Shown here: piece by piece, positions 12,092 through 24,898 of the stretch
How positions within the stretch are numbered: position 1 is the stretch's first letter
Layout of the letters: each line of letters starts with the position of its first letter
Assembly: GCA_011800805.1 (NCBI GenBank)
Contig: MPNW01000014.1
Coordinates: 360,158 to 424,157 of the forward strand
From: Hirudo medicinalis
Taxonomy: Eukaryota; Annelida; Clitellata; Hirudinida; Hirudinidae
Length of the DNA stretch: 64,000 bases
Reading direction: 5' to 3'
Program-made: the position numbers and the translations under genes
Notes under the pieces: model-generated
Database searches by the model: none
The model's input: the letters and a program-made list of their open reading frames with translations, nothing else
What the model was told of the DNA's origin: nothing

Positions 12092-15000
12092 TTATTTGAA
12101 ACGTGGGCCAGTTGCAAAAAGCAAAATGCCTTTCTTGTTCTTTTTGCATCCTTTAGATTTCTCTGGAATTGAAAGTTAATAACAGAAAATTAATAAAATC
12201 ATGAAAACATCTCAAAACCTTTTAATTATCAAAACCTTGTTTTGCAGAAAGCAGAGTTTCCTCAAGTTTTTTTGACAAATCAATATTCCAAGAAGAGGAG
12301 AAATCTGGAACTTCTCCATCATCAGTTCCATCTTTATTTGTGGGACTAGCAGGAATTTTCTGAATTATGAGGGGCTTTGACTTTCCAGATCTCAGCATCT
12401 TTAAGTGAATTGAATTATAAGTAATAAGCCTACTTAAAATACCTCATGTAATGTAAACCTGGGCAAATGATAACTTTGAACTCCTCTTATCAGTTTCATT
12501 CTTCTCATGTAAAGTTTTGGCATCAACACCAGCCTCTCCAATGCTAGGAAACCCTTTAAATTCAGGAAAATGATGAGGACCTGACAATTCCTCTCGCAAA
12601 ACTTCTCCATCTTGGAGTTTATGATAATCAGAGCTAATTATTCTGCTCTCTGGATCTGTTAATGACATACACATATTAGAACAAATAAATAAATCTATTT
12701 GAAGTCCTTACCATATCCAAACATCTTGTTATGTATCTTCTGAATCTGTGCTGCATTTTTCTTGTCCCTTCTGTCCCTCACCTCTCTTTGTCCCCTTCTT
12801 CTCTTGATGAGCTCTTCAGAAACCTTGAGAGAGTCCTGGGAAACCAGAGGAGGTAGAAGGTCGAGTTCAACAATTTTAAACTGGCAACCAGTGGGTAGGT
12901 GAGTCAAATAATTGAAATGTTGCCTTGCATCCTGATGGAAATTTCATAAGTGTTAAGTTGGAATCAAGAAGACATTGATGAAAGCAATTTTACAAAAAGA
13001 CCAACATCACTCATACAAAATTCCTCAATATCAACTACAACAGCCACAATTTCCTTTGGACAGAATTCCATTGAAGAATATTCTGCTGTGAGACACCTCA
13101 CATTCAGTGAATGCATGTAGATATGCTGGCCATCTTCAGCTGTTAAATTGATTTGAATTTTTAGTTGAATGTGATTGGAAGTGGTTTTAAAAGTTACCTT
13201 GATAAAAATATTTCAACTTCTTGGTTTTATTATCTACCAATGCCAATGAAGGAGGTGAAGCTTGAGGCATGTCACACATCATATCAGAAAATTCAGAAAC
13301 AGAACTTTCCTCATTGTTACATTCTTCTGTAGTTTCTAATTTTTATGTTAAAAACAAAATTAAAGAAAACTTGAACGAATTAAGAGATTTGGCTTTACCA
13401 TACTTCTCATTTCTAGAGAAATTTTGTCCAATTGTTTGTTTGCTGTTGTCCAATTCAACTACAATATTTGTTTTATTTATTATATGCAATATTTAAAATC
13501 AAATCACCATTAAAAATGAATCGCATTACCTCAATGGCTAAGGTGATGAAGGTGCTTTCAAGGCTCTGAAATGAGACAAAGCTCAGAAAGAAGAGGACAT
13601 AAAATATTATTTAGTAATCCCTCACATTTGGTTCTTCTTCTTTCATCATATTCCTTAGTTCTGATTTTTCATTCTCTAACATCTCATTCAAATAATTTAC
13701 ATCAGCTATCAGTAACTTTGCATATGCTGATTTTGTACAATCTGCTTTAAATTACAACATTGTGAAACTGTTTTGATTGTGAGAAATACAAGAACCATCT
13801 TAAACCTCTGACAGACTGCAAGGCATTCTCTCCTCCTTGCCAAAAAGTAGTAGGAGAAACAACTGTATCACCCCTGGATTTGCTCATCAGTTTCATTGTT
13901 ATTTGCATTCCTGGCTCAAATTTTGTCACTTCAGTGACTCTAACGCTGAAGAAATTGTAAGAACCACATAATTTGGCGCCTCTGACGCTATGCAAATGGT
14001 GCATTATAAATTAACTATTATTATTATTATTATAATTTAAAACATCTTGGAGATATATAATCAATATCTCCTTATATAGATATTGTATTGTATTTAGATG
14101 ATCTTTTGAGTGCTTTTGTGTGTCCGAATATTATGTGAAGGCACTTTTTTAATCGCTCTACCATTTATACAGTGCCCCTACCTGTGGGCGAACCCTGGCA
14201 GTGAAGGCTGGGTTCCAAACACGACACATTACGATTGTTGCCATTACCATTGCATGCGGGAATGCAGCCCATTCAGCCAACCTGCATGTCAAAATGTGCT
14301 TAAAATAGTGGCCAAAAACAACTGACCTCTTCAATTCATCACTATAAACTGGCTCACAACAGATGGGGCATTTTGACCAACCACCTTTCTCAGATGACAA
14401 TGAAAGATAGTGAAGCATGCAGGGCCAACAATAAACGTGTCCACACTTGGTTATTTTGGCTACAAATAGATATATTGAGTCATACTGTAATACTACAATT
14501 ACCAAATTAATACAAGGTACCTGCTCGAGGAGGATAGAGGCAAATAGGACAAGATGGGAATTCATGCACAAATAGTCTCTGACAACAATTTTAATAAAAA
14601 TGAAACACTACTTCATCAGAATTTGCATTACCTATGTCTTTATGTATAAGATTATTATGTAACATTGAACTGAATTGTAAGTTTGAATAGCCTGTTAACT
14701 TAATGTATAGAACAAGATCATATCTAATACAATTGACTATACGGCTCGGAGCTGTGCAAATATCTTACCACTTCCAGAATGAGATCCCAATCAACAAACA
14801 CATCCGGATCAAGGATACAATTACCATAGTCACCATTGGACTTCACCACAAATTGACAGCTGAAATAAAATTATCTATGAGTGTATGTCATGTTTGCTAA
14901 TGAATCTTGCAAGTCGTGCATACTTGGCTTGAATGAACCTCTCCTTGTTAGATCCTCTGGTAATCCTCTTTTGACCAGATTTTGACCCTGTATATCTCAG

Positions 15001-15808
15001 TGATCTTTCTCTTTGCTGGTAAAAGTTGACTGTGATATTCCTCGACTGTTTTCCATTTTTATCAAAAACATCAGCCACATCAACTATTTCATCACACTCT
15101 TCAAATTCATCATGTGATGAGTACTTTTTCACCTAAATTAAGCATGACCAATGAAAATTACATATCAACATTCATTGACAAATCTTATGAAAAACCTCCT
15201 CTTTCTGATATTTGGTAACAACACCCCTTGATCTGGGATGTCTGTTATCAGTAACATTATTGGATTTTGTGTGGTTATGCTTTCTATTAGCTTCATTCCC
15301 TTGGAATCTTCCACTATAATTTTCTCTTTTCCAGTCACTATTGACAAACTTGTTGGCACAAGATTCTACCAAACAAATCATTATCATATAAGATGGTCAA
15401 ATGCTGTTTATTCAATTTATACTACATAAATTTGATTGCCATTACATCCTGCATCCTTGATAATGCACAAATATTTAGTTTACAGAGCAAATATTTTAAA
15501 ATGTGTTTCCACAAACTCACAAAAAACATCAAGCAGAACAATATTTTACACATCTCCAACAAGAATATGATAATTATATCAATTAAATTACCGTAATATT
15601 ATTATTATCGTACATCAAGCAGGCGCATTTACTAATATTCGAACTTGAAAATGCTTAAGAATAAAACAAACCTTTGCTGACTGACAGGCTCGCCTGTCGG
15701 TAATTCGTTTGACTTTTCTTTTCCATTCACCCCGATATTTAAAGTCCGACTCCGAGCCGATTCTTTGGCTTTTGATGTAATATCCTTGACTAGTAAAACG
15801 GTACTCAT
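12092..15808 (-). CDS. RNF10: RNF10-like RING-type E3 ubiquitin ligase
   Basis: At least thirteen minus-strand exons. Those bounded with matching phases are 15132-14924, 14859-14769, 14578-14521, 14459-14327 and 13945-13806. Across junctions the protein reads QANCQFVV, then [20 protein letters not shown], then [15 protein letters not shown] and [11 protein letters not shown]. This is a complete C3HC4 RING nearly identical to human RNF10. It is followed by the TM(K/Q)LM block, [27 protein letters not shown], a basic coiled stretch, [12 protein letters not shown] and a basic C-terminus before TAA at 12092. In humans RNF10 ubiquitinates 40S proteins uS3 and uS5 on stalled initiating ribosomes. 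The extreme N-terminus is uncertain: ATG at 15808 opens a good frame with exon 15808-15672, but its phase misses the next exon (15365-15196) by one base, so a small exon or another donor is overlooked. Confidence 0.93.
13974..14013 (+). repeat. orphan 3' tail of the LINE/SINE family
   Basis: GCGCCTCTGACGCTATGCAA followed by an ATGG(T/C)GC-type box and TATAAAT matches the tail of the SINE at 24447 and the 3' end of the LINE scrap at 17296. It sits inside an RNF10 intron and artificially extends the frame of the neighbouring exon. Confidence 0.65.
14108..14288 (-). mobile_element. SINE copy B inside an RNF10 intron
   Basis: Same family and orientation as the copy at 8773. On the minus strand it shows GCAGGTTGGCTGAATGGG at the A box and GTTTGGAACCC at the B box, and its tail starts with the AAAAAAGTGCCTT element. 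It lies in the intron after the RNF10 RING exon; its head ends about 38 bases from the donor at 14326. It has diverged more than copy A. Confidence 0.8.
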
Positions 15809-16458
15809 GTTTAGTAAGCCATGTTGAATTACAAAGTAACAAAGTAATATATTCTTTAAGTGCGATGCAATTTTTCTTTATTCAGGCAATAAATCGTTAT
15901 CCGCTAATTTAAACTTGGGGATTAAATTAAACCCCAAGAAAATCGACTTTTGAGAAGAAATGACGGCCTGAACCAAGGCCAACAAAACAAGCTGAATTAT
16001 GGCGAATTACACTACTGGCAAAACAATCGACGCAAAAGGTGATAGGGTGATGGTTTCAAGATATAAATTTAAATGAAAGTATTTTTTGTATATGCTACAT
16101 TACGATAAGTCAAGTAAAAATCAGATTCAATAATAAAGTTTTATATATACCTTCAGTATTTACAATTACAAAACGCACTATTAGTTATGTAATGATAACT
16201 TTATTATTATAATGTTTATATATTTTCTAAATACATATAAATAAAAAGAAAAACAAATCTTGCATTACAATTTATGTTATTGCTATAAAATTATATTTAA
16301 AATTATAAAATTGGTTTATACTTATTAACTTAATAAAGATAATTTTTTAAATATCTACAATCTAAAAAATCAAAAATATTTGCTTTGGTGATTGCGCTTA
16401 TTTAAAACTTTATTCCTCTTTTCTTTCTGGTACCAACTTCCTTTTTCGACCGTCAACA
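15809..16458. promoter_or_regulatory. head-to-head spacer between RNF10 and eL42
   Basis: About 650 bases separate the divergent starts of RNF10 (-) and eL42 (+). Both are translation-related housekeeping genes, so a shared bidirectional promoter is plausible by layout. The sequence is very AT-rich between 16080 and 16380, with no clear TATA or initiator I can single out. Confidence 0.35.
16437..16447 (+). promoter_or_regulatory. candidate 5' TOP pyrimidine tract of eL42
   Basis: CTTCCTTTTTC lies about 11 bases before the eL42 ATG. Ribosomal protein mRNAs in animals usually start at a C within such a tract, which couples translation to TOR signalling. The transcription start itself is not visible here. 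A second pyrimidine tract sits at about 16411-16427. Confidence 0.4.
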
Positions 16459-17074
<616 letters not shown>

Positions 17075-17295
17075 TCTGGTTGCAGTAACTGTAAAAAGTA
17101 CTTTCATTTAAGTGCGCAAATAAAATTGGAGTAAAATTCACTAGTTGCTTTTTTTCTTGAAATGGGTGAATCCTGATTCAGTTGCTTAAGTTGTTTATGA
17201 TATCATTTCTGTACTGACCAAGTACCATATCTTGGTGCGACCTGGGATTTTTCTTTGATACGTTTCCTCACATTAACAATAAAAGTTAATTTATA

Positions 17296-17560
17296 ATGTG
17301 CCATTTGCATAGCATCAGAGGTGCCTTGTCACATTGGTGTCCTGAGGAGGTGGGCCTCCATGTGACGTTTGAATAGCTCCAGGGATGGTGGAGCTCTCAT
17401 GAGGGGGTGATGCATTCCAGACAGTAGGAGAGGCATACGAGAAGCCTCTGGTGAGGGATGATTTGTGAACTGGTTGGTGTAGTTGAAAGGTGGAAGACCA
17501 GATGCATGGCGTTGGAGAAGGAGGTGATGGAGATAGGGTTGATAGGTGGATCAACATAAA
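17296..17560 (-). mobile_element. LINE 3'-end fragment
   Basis: The minus-strand frame reads LTRGFSYASPTVWNASPP, the degenerate form of the F-x-Y-x-x-P-x-x-WN-x-LP motif near the C-terminus of many LINE reverse transcriptases. Just past the frame the DNA reads GCACCTCTGATGCTATGCAA and ATGGCACATTATAAATTAA, the same tail seen at 24580 and 13974. The copy is short and decayed; similar sequence may continue to about 17700. Confidence 0.7.
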
Positions 17561-18909
17561 TTTGATTGAGAAGTTGCTACTCGTGAACTTTTACAGTCCT
17601 TTTTGTTGTGGTACCTGCAATGCATTGCAATTTAATTTCCAGAGTATCAAGAGATTGTATGCGCCTGTTGATGTGTTGGCATTTTTGAGCTGATGGGTTG
17701 AAACATGGTAAGGCTAGGTGAGACTGGTATATTTTGCATTTATGTACCTTCAAGGTTTTGTGACTCTGTTTCTGTAAATGCGTTTAATGGTTGGTTAAGC
17801 TGTGATTTGAAGTTCTGAATAACTTTGACATGTTATTCTAATGAGTTTTGAATGAGAAGCTATAAGGTACTGGCAAAGTAGGCTGCCTCACCAAGGACCT
17901 TGTCCATACACACTAATAGGTAAGTTTAAGCCCTAAAATTGAAAAAAAAACTCATAAGAAAATGGGATTCTAGAAAAATTTCAAATGATTTTTAATTTAA
18001 CGTTAAATTTAAAACTTTCTGGGCTTCTGATCTGCAAACTTATTGATTGAAAGATCAACGTCTTTCAGATCTTAATCGTTTTCTCTCACTAAAATTACAT
18101 AATGGTCTTGGCACTTCTGATTGCCTAAAGTTAAGCCCTTTAAATTCAAGTTCTTCAAGTATTTTTCGAAACTCTTGATTGAGCCTTCTGACAGGGATCT
18201 TCAGAGGATTGGCCCCTTCGATGAACGTTTCGGCCCTGAATCCTTACGCTCTCAGGGGCTGGGCCGCATCCGGTGATCAGACGGATGTCCCTGTCAGGGT
18301 CAGCTTGTTCTTTCATATCAACATAATCACGCAACATACCCTCAACAATCAACGGACTGTCCGCTCGATACAAACTAAGTCAAACAAATTTACGAACGAA
18401 ATCGCCAAAAAATTTAAGAAAATTGAGTAAAAGTAGCAGAGTCATGGAGTCTCAGAGTGAAGGCATAAGCTATACAAAGTGCTATATATACAGTATGTTG
18501 AGGTATCTCACGAGGATTAAAATATCTTAATCTGCTCTCTTTTTCTATTTTGGCACACAGCTATGTACAGCTTTCATCCCATACGCACCCCCTTCCAGCA
18601 ATAACACAACACACCACCTACACACCACTAATGGACATTCATTTAGGACATGGACAATATATGCATATTGTTCACATGATGTCCTCCTAAAAAAAGGGGG
18701 AAAAAACCAATGAAGAAATTTATAAACTTTCATTTCGGGGAACAAAAACATCGATAATTTAATGTCTCCTGACAATTATTTATTATAGCCTATAAAGCAA
18801 TTTTATTTAATTTGAAGGGTTGTAATTAAGTCAGTTTATTTTTCACAAGGATTAATTAAGCTAATGTTAAAGACCTGCATTAATGTGTGAAAGGGAATAT
18901 TAGATCAAG
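17561..18909. other. spacer with possible old repeat sequence
   Basis: GC content rises at 18170-18310, with an open minus-strand frame there (18373-18155) that I cannot place; it may be a piece of a transposon. The rest is AT-rich with no exon series. Confidence 0.3.
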
Positions 18910-20859
18910 TTATGAGTTTGAATGAATTTGGTTCATTTGATTGTGATCAATAATGGGGTACATAATTTCCTTTTTGTCCGAACAGATATTAATACGCAAT
19001 TCACGCATTTTAAACTCCCGACTCTGAGATCTGCCTGTAAAAGTATTGGTATTATTTTTGTTGTGAATCCTCATTTTTAGGACTTGCTGAAGGTTACGTT
19101 CTTTACTTTCAAGCACGGTTGATTCAAAATCTGATATCCTATGCAACGACTGATCAGGATTTTCAAGAGATGCCTCATAACTATGGTGAGGACATTGCAT
19201 CGGTTGGAATGATTTGTCTAAGCAAAACTCAATTTGTGCCAAATATTGCAGTGGTTCATTCTATAATAAATAAAGCACTATTAAACTATCATTATGGTGA
19301 CATTTTACAAAATTTCTAAATCCTTACACGTGGATTGTAGCACATGATCATGCCCTTCACACCAAGAACAGATTCAAGAGCTGCATCAAGATCTTCATAC
19401 TGAAATAATAGAAGTAATTGAAGTTAATCTTCTTAAATCAGATTCCGAATATATTAGTTCGGACAATATCCAAATATTAATGTAGTAGGGAACTTCTATT
19501 GGAGTATGTACCTGGTAAGAATCTTTATCAGATGGTCCAAATCCAGCCTCCTTCAGACCCCTAAACGATGATTTGGAATGATTATCAGATGAACAAAGTT
19601 AAACATTTATGTGCAAACACAAACTTCATAATGTCAAATGTTTTGTGCAGCTCAAGAACTTTTTTGAAATATTTCAGTTCTGAATCTAGCTCATCCATGG
19701 ATAAGGCACAAGTTCCATGTTTGTCCCATTCATGTTTCCTATGATGAAGAACAATGAAGACCAGAATGATATTTGAATGCAAAATATTTATATAACCAGA
19801 AGCTGTATTTCCCAGTGTTTGGCTTTAAATTTGGCCAGTTAATGATTAACTGATCTTCTAAAGGCTGAATTAGAAAATAAGCAGCATAAAATAAGAAAAC
19901 AATTTTCTATGTAATTTCACTAAAACATACTGAAATAAGACTTTCATTAAATTTATCCTTTGTGCAGAAGTTGGGACCACGGGTGTTTTGATATGAAGGC
20001 CTGTTTACATTTAAATAGCCAATTCTTAAATGTCAAAAAATCCTTAATTATGTCATTTCTATTTCTTCTAACCATAACCCATGGATTGTCCAAAAGTTTG
20101 TCTTTTCAGGAAGCATACATTCTTCTTCCTCCTTAAAGAAAAAGTAGCTTTGAGATTTAATGAATTACTAATAATTAAAACTAATACAAAATTGATAGAA
20201 TTGTCTGTTCTTAAATAAAAAAAAATTACTGTGTAATCTAATTCCCAGCAAATTGATTGTGGCCATTCTTGTGTGAACACAAAATGATCCCATAATTCTT
20301 CCTTCAGAGGCCTTTAAAATTAAAATAATTTGCCTTTATTTTGAAATCCTGAAGTGTTTACTGGATTAATACAAATGTTTTTATGGTGTGTGGCAAAATG
20401 TTACGCACAAGTAAAACAAATAAGAATTATGAATTAAACAATCATCTACTTTATTAATGATTCTGTTATTATTTGAACCTATAGGCTGAGTTACTAAATG
20501 TAATCGAAACATATAACTGATATTAAAGCAACTTGGATGCCATAAACAATGAAGCAGGCAGTAAGTCCTTACAAAACCAATAATTAGTAAAATAATTAGA
20601 CTACTACTTTAAAGTCTTAATTAGTCTTAATAAAAAAATACAAATTACTGGAATACAACATTTTTATGGTGGAGTCAATAACAGTGATCCATCCAACTTT
20701 AGATTTTGCGTAAAATGTTAATTTAAAGTTAATTAAAGTGTTAATTTATAGATTAAACTTTGTAAATATCGTAAAGCGATCGGGATCAAAATTTTAATAA
20801 CAATATTACCTGGCTGTACAATAACTAGCTAACAAAACAAAACAAACGCTTAAAAGCAT
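18910..20859 (-). CDS. RNASET2: secreted ribonuclease T2
   Basis: Nine or so minus-strand exons. The start exon encodes a signal peptide (MLLSVCFVLLASYC). Later exons give FVFTQEWPQSICWELD, then FWTIHGLWPSY (active-site segment I), LIINWPNL, and KHEWDKHGTC (active-site segment II with its two histidines). These are followed by GFGPSDKDSYQ, MIMCYNP and QIEFCLDKSFQPMQC. The junctions reading HG-LW-PSY and SFW-KHEWDKHGTC are both restored by phase-consistent splicing. RNase T2 cleaves single-stranded RNA in lysosomes or outside the cell through 2',3'-cyclic phosphate intermediates. The catalytic residues are intact. The C-terminus has about 55 extra residues rich in charged and Ser/Asn residues before the final conserved cysteine (ELRINIC). 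The stop is at 18910. Confidence 0.95.
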
Positions 20860-23456
20860 TTTCACTCCGAATCAGATTTAATTACTTCGCCAAAAGGAAT
20901 TATATATGCTACCCCCTCCTAATCCCATTCTGATCAGCTGACAAGTTAACAAAGCAATTGTTTACAAATGCATAAAACACTTGATTATTTCTGGAATGTG
21001 CTTTCTATTAATTATTAAAAATATAAAATGTGTGATTTTTGTAGTTTATTTTACCATACTTTGACGGGGATTTTCTTAGAGGCAAATTTTAAATTTTTAC
21101 CATTTTGTTCAGCAATTAAAACGTGCCTTTAGAAATGTGAATAATGGTTAGTCAAATTTAATTTTTGAACATGTGTAACTATTATCATATGAAACAAATT
21201 TTGTTTCATTCGAAAATCTTAGCCGAGGATGTGCTTATCGAACCTCGTGCAAACCAGGAACGAGTAACTCTAATGGTTTTAATTGGTCTAATTTCCTCAC
21301 GTTAGCTAATTAAGTCAAAACTTCGCTACTATAGTCATCAGAGAGATAATTGCTCAAACAAATTCCAGATTGCAATTTCTTTAGTAATTAACATTCCCAT
21401 TTTAGTTTTGAGGCAACCACTTGCGATTCGGCAAATTGTTTCCAGGCTGTTTTGGTCCTTAATATAGAATGAATTAAATTAATGAAACAATTTCCATGAA
21501 CCATACAGTTCACACCATATTACTCATATTGAGTTATTAAAAATCCCACTATTTCTTTGTAGAAGGTCAATCAAAGCTTGATAGAATAATCATCATGTGA
21601 TTGGCTATAGAAATGTTCGAATCAACTATACTTCATCTGAAAACTTGAATTTGATCGCAAGGTCAAGAAACAAGTTTGAGAGCAAAATTTCGGATGAAAG
21701 TTTTATGCATACATTAATTTTATGATTTTGCTCATTCGCTCATATCCATATAACATCAATACCACATATCCAGAATTTCTGCCCTTGAAATAATTGTTTC
21801 CCCATAGTGACGTAGTCATAATGAATGAAAAACCTTGTGGTCTCTCGCTGACAAATAGGTAACAGTAAATTCTAAGAAGCACCTTATGGATGCTGAAGGT
21901 CGTTCTAACTCAAAGAGAAGAAATCCGGTTTAGATAAATGGTATAATAACATTCGGACTCATTTTCATTACATCACTACATGGTTAAGTCTAATTGTTTA
22001 CATACATGAGCACCCCATTGACAATCTGATCAAGCAGAACTAAGATGTATTTAACTTCTTTGAAAGAACTTCTGCTTATTTGTATTTTGATGATATTGAA
22101 AACGGACATTTCGAGTTTGTTATTGAAGACTAGTAATTATTTGTGTGAATGTAGTTACGGTTTCGTAAAATTAGTCAACCAGTGCGTCAAGCAGTCCGCG
22201 AGTCCGAGAGTCGCATTTGGAGCTGACATTTTTGACGTCCGGAAAAAACAAGTGTGAAGATTGCCATTAACTGCCATTTTGGAACATACAATTTTGTTCG
22301 AACAACGTTTTTTCAAACAATTCAAGAAACATAATCGAATTAAAAATCAATTGCTACAAATAAAAATGAGACTAATACCTTAAGCCAATTGAACTCCCCG
22401 AAAACGATTTGTACTTATTTAAGTAAAATTTTTTTAAGTAAAAATGCCAAACAATATATAACAATCGAATAAAATTCACTCTTTAAAGATATAACTACTG
22501 GAAATAATTACCAACATTGCAAATATTTTTGAGTGAAAATATGATATTAATCATGTTTATGAAAATAAAATCTTAGAAATAAAAACTTAGCTAAATTCCT
22601 GCATGGTACAAATTATTTGCAATGTTGTGCAATATTTTGTGCGTCTATGACATATTAATTGCATTTTTTAGCTGACAGGGTTTTTAGTCTATGTTGTCTG
22701 AATTGTTCAAAAATGGCAGTCTTCACACTCGTTAAGTTATTATTGATTATCTTTGATAATGTTTATATGTTTTATAAAATATTGTAAAACATGTAATTAT
22801 CGTTTGAATTATATTAAGTTGATGGGCAACAGTGGATGGGTATACAATGTAAATCGCTTATTAAATATATTTCAATTAATTTAAAAGTGGCACCAACAAA
22901 TGGCAAGTCATTTCATCGCAGTAAAAAAAGACGGTTATAACGATTAAATGAACTTAATTGCCTTACCAATATAAATCGTTCCAACCCTGAGACTATTATA
23001 GTACACGCTCTATCAATTTTTAGTGACCATGTTGTGGGAAGTGGTCAAGTAGTGTTACTAGGTCATCAACTTTCCTGTTGATGTTCAAATATAAACACGG
23101 CATCTTACCGTCGCCATTTTTGAATTTGTTTGCCAATTCTATCGAGGTCCGCAAATTCATTGTCAGTGTCTCTACTTAACGCATGTCATAATATTCCCAT
23201 GTCAAGCACATGGGAATGGGAAAACAAACATGGCAGCGAAGATTCGAATCCCGTTGGGGGAGCACCGTCCAATTCATCCAGTTATGTAATGGACATTAAT
23301 AAAACAAACAAGCAAGCAAAAAACCTCGCCATGGACCATGTTCATATTCTTCTTTTTGTTGCCACATAAATGCAGTTAAGTTTTTCTCGGTTTAAGGAAA
23401 TCTACTTTTAAATTTGATCTATTCACACGATAACGATTCAGAGTTTTATTAGAACT
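20860..23456. other. large spacer without a supported gene
   Basis: Very AT-rich. A 70-codon plus-strand frame (22045-22257) starts with a hydrophobic segment and has CECSYGF, but no partner exon or family match supports it. Around 23190-23300 a short region reads like mutated coding DNA without a usable frame. The upstream region of the RNase T2 gene lies at the left end. Confidence 0.35.
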
Positions 23457-24256
23457 TCAAGACCATTTAACGTAGAGGGAAAATTTCTCTGAAGAGGAAG
23501 GTTTTGAGGGTCGAAACCCGACTGGATCAGTATTGGTAATCGAGGGGGGGGAGCCTATTCTAGATAAATAGCCAATAACATCTATAGATCTGCCATCCAG
23601 TGTCGCATGTCGGGCAGATGATTTGACGAGGGCGCCTATGGTTGCTGATTTGAGCCCACTCCTAACAGGAATATGTGCGGTGCGAGTGAAAGGCAGGTAC
23701 GACCTAAACCATGCAAGGGCACAACCCATGAAGCTGAATGACGCTTCTAGTCATCCTAAAAGAATCATGATCGACAGTATCAAAAGCTGCAGATAAGTCG
23801 AGAAGAACAAGCAGCGACATCTGACAGGCACCAGCGGCGCTTAGAAGATCCAACGTAGAACAGCAGTTTCGGTAGAATGATGTTGACGATAGGCGGACTG
23901 ATGTTCAGGAAGGAGGTTGTGATGATTTAGATGATCCATAACCTGCCGAAAACGAGACGTTCAAGAAGCTTTGAAAGAGAGAGATTAGAGATGGGTCGGT
24001 AGGAACAAACGAAGGATCAGAATGATCGAGGGTGGATTTCTTTATTAGAGGAGTGACTTAGCATGAAGACTAGATATACTTTACCGAGGAGGATTGACTT
24101 GTTGAAGATCTTTACAAGAATAGGTGTTACGAGTGAGGACATTTTCTTGAGGAGCCAGGTTGGCATAGGGTCAAGCAAGCATTGTTTGTTTGGAGGAGCT
24201 TGAATGAGTTTCATCACTTCTACCACATTTGGGCTATGGAACACATCTAATGTCAC
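23457..24256 (-). mobile_element. decayed CR1/L2-like LINE fragment
   Basis: Minus-strand frames hold APPNKQCLLDPMPTWLLKK and IFNKSILLGKV (24256-24017), the conserved start of a CR1/L2-type reverse transcriptase (KxCxLDPxPTxLLK, then NxSLxxGxVP). Further on is GCALAWFRSYL (about 23727-23690), a typical downstream block. Between them the nucleotide sequence still spells a degenerate LLVLLDLSAAFDTVDH-like region. The element is truncated at both ends and inactive. Confidence 0.85.
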
Positions 24257-24446
24257 AGACGGAGAGATGGTTTGAAACGATGGAGTTTGAGTTTTTTTTA
24301 AGGTTCTAATCCGATTTTTTTTACAAATTGCGTCTCATTTGCGTCGAACTTGGTTGATGTCCCTTCAAAGAGTATTTGTTCTCCTGGGACATTAATTTTC
24401 AGCTAGGTAGATGTTATTTCGCCATCACATCTTGTGCTAGTTTGGA

Positions 24447-24624
24447 GTGCAGGTTAGCCGAATGTGCGTTCCTGCACACGGCGGTAATGGCAACAGTCGT
24501 AATGTGTCGTGTTCGAAACCCAGCCTGCACTGCCGCAAGCACCCCTGGGAAGGAGCGCTAAATAAATGGTTAGCAAGGAGTGCCTCTGACGCTATGTTTA
24601 TGGCGCTATATAAATGAAGTACAT
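24447..24624 (+). mobile_element. SINE copy D: class II tRNA-like head plus LINE-like tail
   Basis: The head, 24447-24530 (84 nt), begins GTGCAGG and ends CCTGCAC, a perfect seven-base acceptor-stem pairing. It has TTAGCCGAATGTG at the A box position and GTTCGAAACCC, a near-consensus Pol III B box. Its length and the GGCCGAATGG form of the A box in sister copies suggest descent from a tRNA with a long variable arm, such as Ser or Leu. The tail (24531-24624) differs from copies A-C and ends GTGCCTCTGACGCTATG, an ATGGCGC box and TATAAATGAAG, shared with the LINE scrap at 17296. Confidence 0.85.
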
Positions 24625-24898
24625 TTACATCTGAGTCATGCAGAGGCCAAGTGATTATTATCGAAGAGCATTTGATACGTGTAGTTTTATATAACTTATA
24701 AAATAATAAAATTTTACAAATATAACAAATGGTTATTCTTTCTGTCTAGCTTCTTTTATTTATGGATACAAATTCGTAGTGTTTACATGCACCATTTTAT
24801 CGTTCGTCGATTAGTCTTTCAAATTTAAATTCACAACTAAATATTATTGAAAATATTAAATAATATCAAAGTCTGGAAAATAGCCAATTGTACATACA

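Noticed and set aside
13946..14004. N-terminal extension (MHHLHSV..) of an RNF10 exon
   Set aside because: The extension is an intronic SINE/LINE tail; the true exon starts after TTCTTCAG at 13945.
18155..18430. Overlapping frames on both strands in a GC-richer patch
   Set aside because: Neither strand gives a recognisable domain or exon border; more likely old repeat DNA.
22045..22257. Small secreted protein with a CECSYGF motif
   Set aside because: Single weak hydrophobic start, no partner exon, and only three cysteines; too little to support a gene.
24447..24530. A functional tRNA gene
   Set aside because: The head occurs in several diverged copies with unrelated tails, the other copies have damaged B boxes, and the A box here is imperfect. 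A SINE explains all of this better.
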